A stretch of 64,000 nt of DNA, from assembly GCF_009846525.1 (NCBI RefSeq), contig NZ_CP024621.1, forward strand, positions 3,596,001 to 3,660,000. Direction: 5' to 3'. This document shows, piece after piece, positions 1 through 7,937 of the stretch. The DNA is from Halomonas meridiana. Lineage in GTDB: Bacteria; Pseudomonadota; Gammaproteobacteria; Pseudomonadales; Halomonadaceae. Each line of letters opens with the position of its first letter. Position 1 is the first letter of the stretch. Under the pieces are notes generated by a model, which was not told the DNA's origin, searched no databases, and saw only the letters and a program-made list of their open reading frames with translations. The translations under genes were made by a program, and so were the position numbers.

Positions 1-650
1 ATCGCGCCCGCTTCCAGCTGCGCTTCGAGCCCTTCCGGCAGGCTGGCGTTGCCTTTGCCGAGCAGGCCGATGTTCATGGGCAGGTCGTCTACCGCTTGAA
101 GCATTTTGCCAATGTGCCACTCGCCGGGGGTGCAGGTGGTGGCGTTGGAGCCGGTGGCGGGGCCAGTGCCGCCGCCCAGCATGGTAGTCACACCGCTCAT
201 CAGCGCTTCTTCCACCTGCTGAGGGCAGATAAAGTGGATGTGGGCGTCGATGCCACCTGCGGTGAGGATTTTGCCTTCGCCAGCAATCACTTCGGTGCCG
301 GGGCCAATCACGATTTCCACATCGGGCTGGGTATCGGGGTTGCCTGCTTTGCCAATGGCGGCGATGCGGCCGTTTTGCAGACCTACATCGGCTTTGACGA
401 TGCCCCACCAGTCTAAAATCAGCGCGTTGGTGATCACAGTGTCCATCACCGTGGCATCTTGGCGCTGGCTTTGGCCCATGCCATCGCGGATGACTTTACC
501 GCCGCCGAACTTCACTTCTTCACCGTAGTGGGTGGCGTCTTTTTCGACTTGAATCCACAGCTCGGTGTCGCCCAGGCGCACGCGGTCGCCTACGGTGGGG
601 CCGTACATATCGGCGTAGGCTTGCCGACTGATCTTGTTTACCGGTTTCAT
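1..650 (-). CDS. ureC: Urease subunit alpha, N-terminal part (cut by window edge)
   Basis: Catalytic subunit of nickel urease, which hydrolyses urea to ammonia and carbamate in the cytoplasm. The visible N-terminal ~216 residues begin [20 protein letters not shown] and contain the conserved [12 protein letters not shown] stretch and the start of the metal-binding amidohydrolase domain, [10 protein letters not shown], whose two histidines are the first nickel ligands. The rest lies beyond position 1. The ATG at 650 is preceded by AGAGGC. It is the fourth gene of ureDABC, but 161 bp separate it from ureB, an unusually wide gap for this operon. Identity is very secure. Confidence 0.97.
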   Translation of the reverse strand, partial: MKPVNKISRQAYADMYGPTVGDRVRLGDTELWIQVEKDATHYGEEVKFGGGKVIRDGMGQSQRQDATVMDTVITNALILDWWGIVKADVGLQNGRIAAIGKAGNPDTQPDVEIVIGPGTEVIAGEGKILTAGGIDAHIHFICPQQVEEALMSGVTTMLGGGTGPATGSNATTCTPGEWHIGKMLQAVDDLPMNIGLLGKGNASLPEGLEAQLEAGA

Positions 651-811
651 ATTTGCCTCTGCCTCAAGCGTTGAGTCCAGTGCTGGGCGGCCATCGTCTG
701 TGTGACACGCTGTGAATACGTCCTTGTACGCTTGACTGCGCCATCCATGGCGCAGACAGTCACCCAGCCGATGCCCGCCCTACCGTCGGTTGTTCTTTAT
801 TAATCCGTTGG
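651..811 (-). other. ureB-ureC intergenic gap with palindrome
   Basis: A 161-bp non-coding stretch inside the urease operon. It holds a perfect 18-bp inverted repeat at 737-754 (arms TGCGCCAT and ATGGCGCA, 2-nt spacer), which extends by three further bases each side with one mismatch. There is no T tract, so it is not a classic terminator. It may be an RNA processing or stability element that sets the ureC:ureAB ratio; that role is inference. Confidence 0.5.
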
Positions 812-1120
812 CTAATCGAGCGGCCCCATCACATCGCCACGGAAGCCGTAGATTTCCCGCTTGCCGACAAACGGAATCAGCGTGACTTCGCGGGTTTGGC
901 CGGGTTCGAAGCGGATGGCGGTTCCGGCGGCGACGTCCAGGCGGTAGCCACGGGTTTTATCGCGGTCAAACACCAGCGCGGGGTTGGCTTCAGCAAAGTG
1001 GTAGTGGGAGCCAAGCTGAATGGGCCGGTCGCCGGTGTTAGCCACCTCCACGGTGATACGCTCGCGACCCGCGCACAGCTCGATATCACCCTCTTGTAAC
1101 TGATACTGTCCTGGAATCAT
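812..1120 (-). CDS. ureB: Urease subunit beta
   Basis: Structural beta subunit of urease, 102 aa, the usual length for the separate (non-fused) bacterial form. It begins [20 protein letters not shown] and carries the family core [20 protein letters not shown] and the C-terminal [11 protein letters not shown]. The ATG at 1120 has a good ribosome site (GGAGAG, 4 nt spacing). It lies 23 bp downstream of ureA and is clearly co-transcribed with it. It assembles with UreA and UreC into the trimeric urease. Confidence 0.97.
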   Translation of the reverse strand: MIPGQYQLQEGDIELCAGRERITVEVANTGDRPIQLGSHYHFAEANPALVFDRDKTRGYRLDVAAGTAIRFEPGQTREVTLIPFVGKREIYGFRGDVMGPLD

Positions 1121-1143
1121 GGCGCTCTCCTAATGGTGGATGA

Positions 1144-1446
1144 TTAGTTGATCGGCGTGTGAACGGTGACCAGCTTGGTGCCATCGGGGAAGGTGGCTTC
1201 CACCTGTACTTCATCGACCATCTCCGCCACGCCTTCCATCACGTCGTCTCGGGTGAGGATTTCGCGGCCGTAGCTCATTAAATCCGCTACGCTGCGGCCA
1301 TCTCGCGCGCCTTCCATAATCTCAAAGCTGATCAGCGCTACCGCTTCGGGGTAGTTCAGTTTTAAACCACGCGCTTTGCGGCGCTCGGCAAGCTGGGCGG
1401 CGGTAAACAGCATCAGCTTGTCTTTGTCTCGTGGGGTCAGTTCCAT
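1144..1446 (-). CDS. ureA: Urease subunit gamma
   Basis: Small structural subunit of urease, 100 aa, full length for the family. Recognisable stretches are [20 protein letters not shown], the [11 protein letters not shown] segment and the C-terminal [12 protein letters not shown]. The ATG at 1446 is preceded by GGAGACACTCC. Gene order ureD-ureA-ureB-ureC is the common proteobacterial arrangement; ureEFG would be expected to the left of the window. Confidence 0.97.
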   Translation of the reverse strand: MELTPRDKDKLMLFTAAQLAERRKARGLKLNYPEAVALISFEIMEGARDGRSVADLMSYGREILTRDDVMEGVAEMVDEVQVEATFPDGTKLVTVHTPIN

Positions 1447-1479
1447 GGAGTGTCTCCAGCGTTATCAGCGTGTTGCTCA

Positions 1480-2364
1480 TTAGGTTAGCCAAATGCGCGG
1501 CGTGTGCGCTTCGCGCTCGATCCAGCGCGGCCGAAGCAGGTGCCAGGCCTGTTCACACAGCGCCCAGGCTTCGTTACGGGATGTGCCTAGATAGCGCAGC
1601 AGCAGTACGCCGTGGCGCACGGTTACCGCCCAGCGGGGGTTATCCGGCAGCGCTTCGCGCAGTGCTTCAATGGCCGCAGCGGCATCGTCAATGCCTACCG
1701 CCCAGAGCGTGGCCTGCACCGTTGCGCCGCCCTGCCCCCAGCGGCCCGCAAAGCGTGGGTGCGCAGGGTCTAGCGGCTGGCGTTCAAGCCACAGCGGTTT
1801 GCCATCTAGGGTTAAGCGAAAGTGCTGTTCAATACGCCCAGAGACATAGGGCAGGTCGCTTGCTGGGCGGCCGAGCGCCATCACTTCCCAGCCTAGGCAG
1901 CGAGCATTGCCCTGCAGCGCAATATGGGTGCGTTGAGTGCCCTTTGAACCATTAAACGCGATGGTTTCCTGGGGCAGCCACTCTAAGGTGCCACCCTCCT
2001 CTACCGTCAGCTCGGTGTGCTGTGTCCAGGCCACGCCTTGGCTGTCGGCTTTGTAGAGCTTATTGGCGGCGGGTGTGGTGAGCAGCGCATGGGCTCCGCG
2101 CTCGATATGAGCACGGATGGTCAGCGCATCGCCGCTCACGAGCCCGCCAGGCGGGTGCAATACGTAAACGTGGCACGCTTCCTGGCTGCCTTCTGGGTAG
2201 AAGGGGCGCTGTACCCGTAACGGCCCTTGGTGACGCGCTTGCACTAACCGAGTCACGCCATCGCGGTTGGCAAAACGCAGGGCTAGCGAGGCGGCCCAGC
2301 GGCGCTCGGCGTCAAAGCGGTGGCCGGAACCAGCAGCGGGTGGGGCGAGTTCGCTCAACATCAT
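1480..2364 (-). CDS. ureD: Urease accessory protein UreD
   Basis: Scaffold chaperone that binds apo-urease and recruits UreF and UreG for nickel insertion. It is 294 aa, normal for the family. Family-typical segments include the N-terminal ASLALRFANRDGVTRL, GPLRVQRPFYPEG, CHVYVLHPPGGLVSGD, LLTTPAANKLYK and EWLPQETIAFNGS. Two consecutive ATG codons occur at 2364 and 2361; no strong ribosome site lies close, the nearest purine run (AAGGAAG) being about 14 nt upstream. It is the first gene of the operon, 33 nt downstream of the transcription start predicted from the sigma-54 promoter at 2408-2424. Confidence 0.95.
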   Translation of the reverse strand: MMLSELAPPAAGSGHRFDAERRWAASLALRFANRDGVTRLVQARHQGPLRVQRPFYPEGSQEACHVYVLHPPGGLVSGDALTIRAHIERGAHALLTTPAANKLYKADSQGVAWTQHTELTVEEGGTLEWLPQETIAFNGSKGTQRTHIALQGNARCLGWEVMALGRPASDLPYVSGRIEQHFRLTLDGKPLWLERQPLDPAHPRFAGRWGQGGATVQATLWAVGIDDAAAAIEALREALPDNPRWAVTVRHGVLLLRYLGTSRNEAWALCEQAWHLLRPRWIEREAHTPRIWLT

Positions 2365-2407
2365 GGGGCGCTGTCGCTTCCTTGTGTATAAATCATTACC
2401 TTACAAA

Positions 2408-2424
2408 TGCAAGGAGTGCGCCAA
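2408..2424 (-). promoter_or_regulatory. Sigma-54 promoter of ureDABC
   Basis: On the minus strand the sequence reads TTGGCGCACTCCTTGCA. It matches the -24/-12 consensus (TGGCACG-N4-TTGCW) with GG and GC exactly 10 nt apart; the deviations lie within the -24 element (CGCA for CACG). The predicted transcription start is near 2397, 33 nt before ureD. The urtA promoter at 11130-11146 is identical at 16 of 17 positions. Confidence 0.85.
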
Positions 2425-2540
2425 AATGGTGAAAGTGCGATTCAGGCAGCGCCAAAACGCTTTTATAGCCTGAAGCGGCTCCCTTTATGCAGTTCAACCA
2501 GGGTAAAAAGCACCATAAACGAGCAAAAACACCTTCAAAC

Positions 2541-2555
2541 GCACCAAATAAGTGC
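2541..2555. promoter_or_regulatory. NtrC-like binding site upstream of ureD
   Basis: GCACCAAATAAGTGC matches the enterobacterial NtrC pattern GCACC-N5-GGTGC with one mismatch. It sits about 150 bp upstream of the predicted ureD start site, a normal enhancer distance. A weaker half site (GCACC at 2510-2514) lies at about -115. Assignment rests on sequence match and spacing only. Confidence 0.55.
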
Positions 2556-2681
2556 GAATGCAGCCCCCTCTTTCGCGGCAATACACCACAGCGTTAATCG
2601 CAGGCATCGGGTACTTTGCATCGGTATGACGCTGTAAACTGCTTAGCCGTCATTCAGACAGCTCACAAAGCGTAGTTTGAG

Positions 2682-3092
2682 ATGCGATCTTTCCGCTCAG
2701 CCAACTCTTTTTGGTATCGCACAGCGCTCTATTTAGCGTTCGTGGCGATCTACCTGCTCTTTGCTGGGCCGCTGTTCTCGCAATTGCAGTCTCAATGGCA
2801 GGCGTTAGACCACTCTTCAGAACATGCACACGGACATGATGCCGCGCCGCATGGCACATCGGCGGGTCCGTCATCTCATCACGATGACCCTCTGCACCAC
2901 TGGTATCACCCGTGTGACTATTGCGGTATATGGCAAAAAACGCCTACCGCCCCTCACCATTTACCCGCCATTGGCAGTGTGGCCTTTATCACACGTACGC
3001 CGCTGCCAGCGGCCTTTGCCCAGCGCGCTGCTGCGGTACAAGCCTACCCCCACGCCTATCCTCGCGCTCCGCCCACGTTAAAGGTCATTTAA
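2682..3092 (+). CDS. DUF2946-like His-rich small membrane protein
   Basis: A 136-aa protein of unknown function. One membrane segment lies near residues 12-33 (LYLAFVAIYLLFAGPLF). A histidine-rich stretch at about 44-75 (SSEHAHGHDAAPHG, SSHHDD) precedes the motif HPCDYCGIWQ, typical of the DUF2946 family, which often neighbours TonB receptors or PepSY proteins in metal loci. The ATG at 2682 has only a weak ribosome site (TTGAG). It precedes the PepSY gene by 128 bp on the same strand. A role in copper or iron handling is inferred from the His/Cys content and neighbours. Confidence 0.7.
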   Translation: MRSFRSANSFWYRTALYLAFVAIYLLFAGPLFSQLQSQWQALDHSSEHAHGHDAAPHGTSAGPSSHHDDPLHHWYHPCDYCGIWQKTPTAPHHLPAIGSVAFITRTPLPAAFAQRAAAVQAYPHAYPRAPPTLKVI

Positions 3093-3220
3093 CTCAAAGG
3101 GTTTACCTAACTGGCCAGCTAAAAACGGGCTTGGCTGGCAAATAAATATCGCGTCTTGAACGCCGTGTTAGCGCCGCTACGTGCGGACAACACGGTGCTT
3201 TGAGCGCTTGGAGCGTGTGC

Positions 3221-4585
3221 ATGACGACAATGAGTTCCACACAGACAACGCGCAAAGCGCCGCTTGATCTGTATCGCGCCGTTTGGCGCTGGCATTTTTA
3301 TGCAGGCCTATTAGTCCTGCCTTTTTTAATCGCGCTCTCGCTGACCGGGGCGCTGTATTTATTCGATGACGAGCTGGATGCGCTCATTCATTCAGATCTC
3401 AAGCGCGTGGAAGTTCAGCAAGCCACACAGCCTGCCGCCTCACTCGTGAGTTCGGCGCTGCGGGATTACCCCGGCACGGCGGTGACATACACCTCGCCCG
3501 CCACCCCGGGAAGCTCAGCGGAAGTAACCGTTAACTCACTAACTGGCGAACGGCTGGCCGTGTACGTCAATCCCTATACGGCGGAAGTGCTGGGCGCTCT
3601 GGATGACCGGGGAACGGTGATGTGGACCGTTCGCTACCTGCATAGCTTCAAGTTCTTCGGGCAAACCCCGCGCAAGCTGATTGAGATTGCTGCGGGCTGG
3701 TCGATTTTGTTGGTCGCCACCGGCATTTATCTCTGGTGGCCGCGCAACGGTAGGGGCGGCGTGGTGAGCGTGCGTGGCAAACCCAAAAGCCGAGTGTTCT
3801 GGCGCGACCTGCACGCGGTGCTGGGTATCTTTATTGGTGGGTTCGTTGTGTTTTTGGCCCTTACCGGCATGCCGTGGTCGGGCGTTTGGGGCGCACAGGT
3901 AAACGAGTGGGCCAACGGCAATAACTTTGGCTACCCGGCTGGCGTTCGGGTGGACGTACCGATGTCCAACGCCTATTTAAGCGACCAAGGCAGCACCAGT
4001 TGGTCACTGGAGCAGGCGCGCGTGCCGGAATCCATACAGCCTGCCGTGCCTGCCCCGCGCATTGGGTTGAACAACGCCGTGGCTCAGTTAGAAGCTTTGG
4101 GCCTACCACAGGGCTACAGCGTCAATCTGCCAACCACGGCCGCTGGGGTGTATACCGGTTCGATTTATCCTGATGATGTCAGTCAACAGCGGGTGATTCA
4201 CCTTGATCAATATAGCGGTGAGCCGCTGCTTGATATGAGCTACGCCGACTATGGCCCGCTAGGCTGCTGGCTGGAGTTTGGGATTAACGTTCACTTGGGG
4301 CAGGAGTTTGGGCTTATCAATCAGCTCTTCCTGCTGGCGGTATGCATCGCCATCATCGTGATGTGCGTAGCCGCAGGCGTGATGTGGTGGAAGCGTCGCC
4401 CATCAGGTGCCATGGGCGTGCCGCCCTTGCCCACCGATAAACGCGTGTTTCGTGGGCTGATCGCCCTTCTCGTGATTGGCGGCGTGCTGTTTCCGCTCGT
4501 TGGGGCGTCTTTGATCGTGATGCTGATCATCGACTGGCTGATCGTGCGGCCACTTCAGGAACGCCGCCCCGCTCGCCAAGGCTAA
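3221..4585 (+). CDS. PepSY-associated transmembrane protein
   Basis: An inner-membrane protein of 454 aa from the ATG at 3221, preceded by GGAG. The family signature WRWHFYAGLLVLPFLIALSL opens the first membrane helix; four further helices follow (about residues 155-175, 200-222, 375-397, 420-447), with PepSY-type periplasmic regions between. Conserved histidines (WHFY, YLHSFKF, RDLHAVLG, NVHLGQEFG) fit the heme or ferric-reductase-like subfamily found in iron-siderophore and copper loci. It is probably linked to the upstream DUF2946 gene. Substrate unknown; reduction of metal chelates is an inference from family context. Confidence 0.85.
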   Translation: MTTMSSTQTTRKAPLDLYRAVWRWHFYAGLLVLPFLIALSLTGALYLFDDELDALIHSDLKRVEVQQATQPAASLVSSALRDYPGTAVTYTSPATPGSSAEVTVNSLTGERLAVYVNPYTAEVLGALDDRGTVMWTVRYLHSFKFFGQTPRKLIEIAAGWSILLVATGIYLWWPRNGRGGVVSVRGKPKSRVFWRDLHAVLGIFIGGFVVFLALTGMPWSGVWGAQVNEWANGNNFGYPAGVRVDVPMSNAYLSDQGSTSWSLEQARVPESIQPAVPAPRIGLNNAVAQLEALGLPQGYSVNLPTTAAGVYTGSIYPDDVSQQRVIHLDQYSGEPLLDMSYADYGPLGCWLEFGINVHLGQEFGLINQLFLLAVCIAIIVMCVAAGVMWWKRRPSGAMGVPPLPTDKRVFRGLIALLVIGGVLFPLVGASLIVMLIIDWLIVRPLQERRPARQG

Positions 4586-4615
4586 CGGGGCGGCAGGCTT
4601 GCGCAATGGGCTGAC

Positions 4616-5140
4616 TTAGTGCGCCGCGTCACCGTGGCTGCCTTCGTGGTGGTCACCGTCTGGTGACGCCCCGACGGGTAGCACCTGAAGCTCAATTTCC
4701 ATCGGCTCGGCGTGCTGGAATTCAAGCGTCACAGGGACGGGCTCACCTTCAACAATGGGTGAGCCCAATTCCATCAACATCAAGTGCAAACCGCCCGGCG
4801 CCAGCGTCACGCTCTCGCCCGCCGGTAGCTCGATGCCACCGGGCAGGGGTGCCATGCGCATCACATCGCCATCCATCTCCATAATATGAATCTCGACACG
4901 CTCGGTGAGCGGGCTGGTCGCCCCCAGCAGCATGTCATCGCCATCGCCATGATTGGTGAGGGTGACAAAGCCACCGCCCGCTCCGGCCCCCGGCGGCGTT
5001 GCACGGGTCCAGGGTTGCGCCACTTCAATAGAGGCGTGGCCTTCCATGGCATCCGAGTGGTCGCTGCCATGATGAGCCGCCATCAGCGGAGTACTCATGA
5101 ACAGCAGTGCGGTTAACAGCGTAAAACGGCGCATCAACAT
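4616..5140 (-). CDS. PCu(A)C periplasmic copper chaperone
   Basis: Copper-delivery protein of the DUF461/PCu(A)C family, 174 aa. The start at 5140 (MLMRRFTLLTALLF, with GGAGAA upstream) gives a clean signal peptide ending near MAAHH. The core contains AQPWTRATPPGAGAGGGFVT and the copper site pattern HIMEM...M...GGLHLMLM. It also has His-rich tails at both ends of the mature protein (HHGSDHSDAMEGH and DHHEGSHGDAAH), beyond the minimal domain. It likely delivers Cu(I) to cytochrome oxidase. It faces the PepSY gene convergently. Confidence 0.9.
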   Translation of the reverse strand: MLMRRFTLLTALLFMSTPLMAAHHGSDHSDAMEGHASIEVAQPWTRATPPGAGAGGGFVTLTNHGDGDDMLLGATSPLTERVEIHIMEMDGDVMRMAPLPGGIELPAGESVTLAPGGLHLMLMELGSPIVEGEPVPVTLEFQHAEPMEIELQVLPVGASPDGDHHEGSHGDAAH

Positions 5141-5248
5141 AGTGTTCTCCGTGGGTAACATCGCCAAAACCTAGCGCTTACCGCGATATTACTCAGTGAT
5201 AGCGGCAACCACCACCCGATCCACGGCTGTAAACCGGGTGTGGATAAC

Positions 5249-5956
5249 TTAAACCGTCAAATGCTGCTTAATCAGCTCGTTAGAGAGTTCACTGATCTCG
5301 CCTTTGGCGACCGGGCGGCCGCGATCCATAATCACGAAGCGGTCGGCGTATTTACGGGCGAAGGGCAGCTTTTGCTCGACCAGCAGCACCGTTAAGCCAT
5401 CCTCTTTGATCAGTTGGCGAATCACCTGGCCGATTTGGGCGACGATATTGGGCTGAATGCCCTCGCCGGGTTCATCAAGAATCAGCAGCTTAGGTTCGAT
5501 CACCAGCGCGCGGCCAATGGCGAGCTGCTGCTGTTGGCCGCCGGATAAATCGCCGCCCCGGCGGTGCTTCATCTCTTTGAGCACCGGAAACAGCTCGTAG
5601 ATACGCTCCGGGATTTTTTTCAGCCCGTCGCCCCGGGCGGCAAGCCCGGTGCGTAGGTTCTCCTCCACCGTGAGCAGCGGGAAGATCTGCCGCCCCTGGG
5701 GCACAAAACCGATGCCCAGTCGCGAGCGCGCTTCCACGGCTTTTTTGGTGAGCTCGACCTCACTGCCATCGCCCTGGTAGCGCAGCTGGCCGCTTTTGAC
5801 CGCGACTTCGCCCATGATGGCTTTCATCAGCGTGGTTTTACCCACCCCGTTGCGGCCCATCACGCAGGTGCACTGCCCGGCGGGCACGTCTAGGTCTAAG
5901 TCCCACAGCGTATGGCTCTCGCCATAGAACTGGTTGAGCTTTTCAATCGCCAGCAT
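5249..5956 (-). CDS. urtE: Urea ABC transporter ATP-binding protein UrtE
   Basis: Second ATPase of the high-affinity urea importer, 235 aa, LivF-like. It has Walker A GRNGVGKTT, the ABC signature LSGGQQQQLAIGRAL and Walker B LLILDEPGEGIQPNIV, followed by the H-loop region LLVEQ. The EPGEGIQP variant is typical of UrtE. The start codon overlaps the urtD stop by one base, indicating translational coupling, and a good ribosome site (GAGGAGAG) is present. It is the last gene of urtABCDE. Confidence 0.95.
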   Translation of the reverse strand: MLAIEKLNQFYGESHTLWDLDLDVPAGQCTCVMGRNGVGKTTLMKAIMGEVAVKSGQLRYQGDGSEVELTKKAVEARSRLGIGFVPQGRQIFPLLTVEENLRTGLAARGDGLKKIPERIYELFPVLKEMKHRRGGDLSGGQQQQLAIGRALVIEPKLLILDEPGEGIQPNIVAQIGQVIRQLIKEDGLTVLLVEQKLPFARKYADRFVIMDRGRPVAKGEISELSNELIKQHLTV

Positions 5957-6792
5957 CAGGCGCTCTCCTCTTCATCCGACCCTAGATACACCTCGACCAC
6001 TTTGGGGTCGTTGGAGACCTGATCCATACTGCCTTCGGCCAGCACGCTACCCTGGTGCAGCACGGTTACTTTGCGCGCAATCGAGCGTACAAAGCCCATG
6101 TCGTGCTCTACCACCACCACCGACTGCTTGCCAGCAAGCCCCGTGAGCAGCTCGGCGGTGCGCTCCATCTCCTGCTCGGTCATCCCGGCCACCGGCTCAT
6201 CTACCAGCAGCAGGCGCGGGCGCTGCATCAGCAGCATGCCAATCTCCAGCCACTGTTTTTGGCCGTGGGAGAGAATACCGGCGGGCTGAAAGCGCAGCGC
6301 AGTCAGGCCGATGGTTTCCAGCACGTCGTCAATGCGGTCTTTGATCTCCCCGGTCATGCGGGCAGTCAGCGTAGGGAAGATGCGCTTGTCGGCAGCCATC
6401 GCCAATTCCAGATTCTCGAATACGCTGAGCGCTTCGAACACCGTGGGCTTCTGGAACTTGCGGCCAATGCCGAGGCTGGCGATTTCTGGCTCGTTCATCT
6501 GTAGCAGGTTATGGCGGCTGCCGAACCACACGCTGCCTTCGGTGGGGCGGGTTTTGCCAGTAATGATATCCATCATGGTGGTTTTACCGGCCCCGTTGGG
6601 GCCGATAATGCAGCGCAGCTCGCCATCGTCGATGGTCAGGTTCAAATTATTGATCGCCTTGAAGCCATCAAAGCTGACGGTGACATCTTCCATATACAGA
6701 ATCGGGCCGTGGCGCACGTCGACCGGCGAGGCCTCGGTGGCCATAAAATCAAACACCCGATCCCGCGCTTTTAGCGATTGTAATAGGCTCAT
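5956..6792 (-). CDS. urtD: Urea ABC transporter ATP-binding protein UrtD
   Basis: First ATPase of the urea importer, 278 aa, LivG-like. Walker A GPNGAGKTT, signature LSHGQKQWLEIGMLL and Walker B LLLVDEPVAGM are present, then VVVVEHDMGFVRSIARKV. The LSHGQKQWLEIGM form is diagnostic of UrtD. The ATG at 6792 overlaps the urtC stop by 4 bp and has AAGGAGG upstream, so it is co-translated with urtC. Confidence 0.95.
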   Translation of the reverse strand: MSLLQSLKARDRVFDFMATEASPVDVRHGPILYMEDVTVSFDGFKAINNLNLTIDDGELRCIIGPNGAGKTTMMDIITGKTRPTEGSVWFGSRHNLLQMNEPEIASLGIGRKFQKPTVFEALSVFENLELAMAADKRIFPTLTARMTGEIKDRIDDVLETIGLTALRFQPAGILSHGQKQWLEIGMLLMQRPRLLLVDEPVAGMTEQEMERTAELLTGLAGKQSVVVVEHDMGFVRSIARKVTVLHQGSVLAEGSMDQVSNDPKVVEVYLGSDEEESA

Positions 6793-7934
6793 GCGGCGGC
6801 CTCCTTGGGTGGGTGATCATCCTCTTTGCGGCGCTTGAGGTGGCCTAACAGCCCCGCTACACCTTTGGGCAGCAGCACCGTGACCAGCACGAATAGCGCG
6901 CCCAGAGCGAACAACCAGGCGTCGGGCATAATGCCGGTGAAGATGGTTTTGGCGTAGTTGACCAAAATCGCGCCGATCACCGCGCCGTACAGCGTGGCCC
7001 GGCCACCCAGCGCCACCCACAATACAATTTCAATCGAGAACAGCGGCGAGAATTCGCTGGGGTTAATAATGCCCACTTGCGGCACATAGAGCGCCCCGGC
7101 AAGGCCCGCCAGCATAGCCGAGACCACGAAGACAAACAGCTGGAAGCGCTCGACGCGGTAGCCAATAAAGCGCGTACGCGCCTCGGCATCCCGGGTCGCT
7201 ACACATACCCGGCCCAGTTTGCTGGTCACGATTGCCCGGCAGAGGATATAGCCCAGCGCCAGCGCCACGCCGGTAGCAATAAACAGCCCCAAGCGCGTGG
7301 CATCGCTACGCAGGTTAAAGCCCAGCAGCTCGCGGAAGTCGGTCAGGCCGTTATTGCCGCCAAAGCCCATTTCGTTGCGGAAGAAGGCCAGCATCAAGGC
7401 AAACGTGAGCGCCTGGGTAATAATCGAGAGATACACCCCCGTTACCCGTGAGCGGAAGGCTAAAAAGCCGAACACCAGCGCCAGCAGCCCCGGTGCCAGT
7501 AGCACCATGGCAAAGGCAAACCAGGCCATATCGAAGCCGTGCCAGTACCAGGGCAGGCTGTCCCAGTTCAGGAACACCATAAAGTCTGGCAGTACCGGGT
7601 GGCCGTAGGTGCCACGATCACCGATTTGGCGCATCAGGTACATGCCCATGGCGTAGCCGCCAATGGCAAAAAACGCCCCATGGCCCAGGCTCAAGATACC
7701 CAGGTAGCCCCATACTAAATCGACCGCGACCGCGAGCAGCGCGTAGCTTAGGTACTTGCCGAACAGGTTAACGGTGTAAGCGTTCACATGCAGCGGGTGC
7801 CCCTGGGGCACCGCCAGATGCAGCACGGTGACCAGCAGCAGCGCGGCAAACAGCACGCCGAGGAAGGTCTGGGTGGCCCGCTCACCGAACGGGCGGGTGA
7901 GCCAAAACTGGCTGGATGTTGCTTGCGTCATCAT
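6789..7934 (-). CDS. urtC: Urea ABC transporter permease UrtC
   Basis: LivM-like inner-membrane permease of the urea importer, 381 aa. Hydrophobic segments span most of the protein; family stretches include GYLGILSLGHGAFFAIGGYAMGMYLM and GGRATLYGAVIGAILVN near the C-terminus. Two ATGs lie at 7934 and 7931, with GGAGGG upstream overlapping the urtB stop; only 3 bp separate the two genes. A polar Lys/Glu-rich tail ends the protein. Confidence 0.95.
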   Translation of the reverse strand: MMTQATSSQFWLTRPFGERATQTFLGVLFAALLLVTVLHLAVPQGHPLHVNAYTVNLFGKYLSYALLAVAVDLVWGYLGILSLGHGAFFAIGGYAMGMYLMRQIGDRGTYGHPVLPDFMVFLNWDSLPWYWHGFDMAWFAFAMVLLAPGLLALVFGFLAFRSRVTGVYLSIITQALTFALMLAFFRNEMGFGGNNGLTDFRELLGFNLRSDATRLGLFIATGVALALGYILCRAIVTSKLGRVCVATRDAEARTRFIGYRVERFQLFVFVVSAMLAGLAGALYVPQVGIINPSEFSPLFSIEIVLWVALGGRATLYGAVIGAILVNYAKTIFTGIMPDAWLFALGALFVLVTVLLPKGVAGLLGHLKRRKEDDHPPKEAAA

Positions 7935-7937
7935 GGG

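Larger units (their letters stand above)
2365..2681. other. ureD / DUF2946 divergent intergenic region
   Basis: A 317-bp AT-richer region between divergent genes. It contains the sigma-54 promoter for ureDABC (2408-2424, minus) and an NtrC-like dyad at 2541-2555, described separately. No convincing sigma-70 promoter or Fur box was identified for the rightward gene. Confidence 0.6.
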
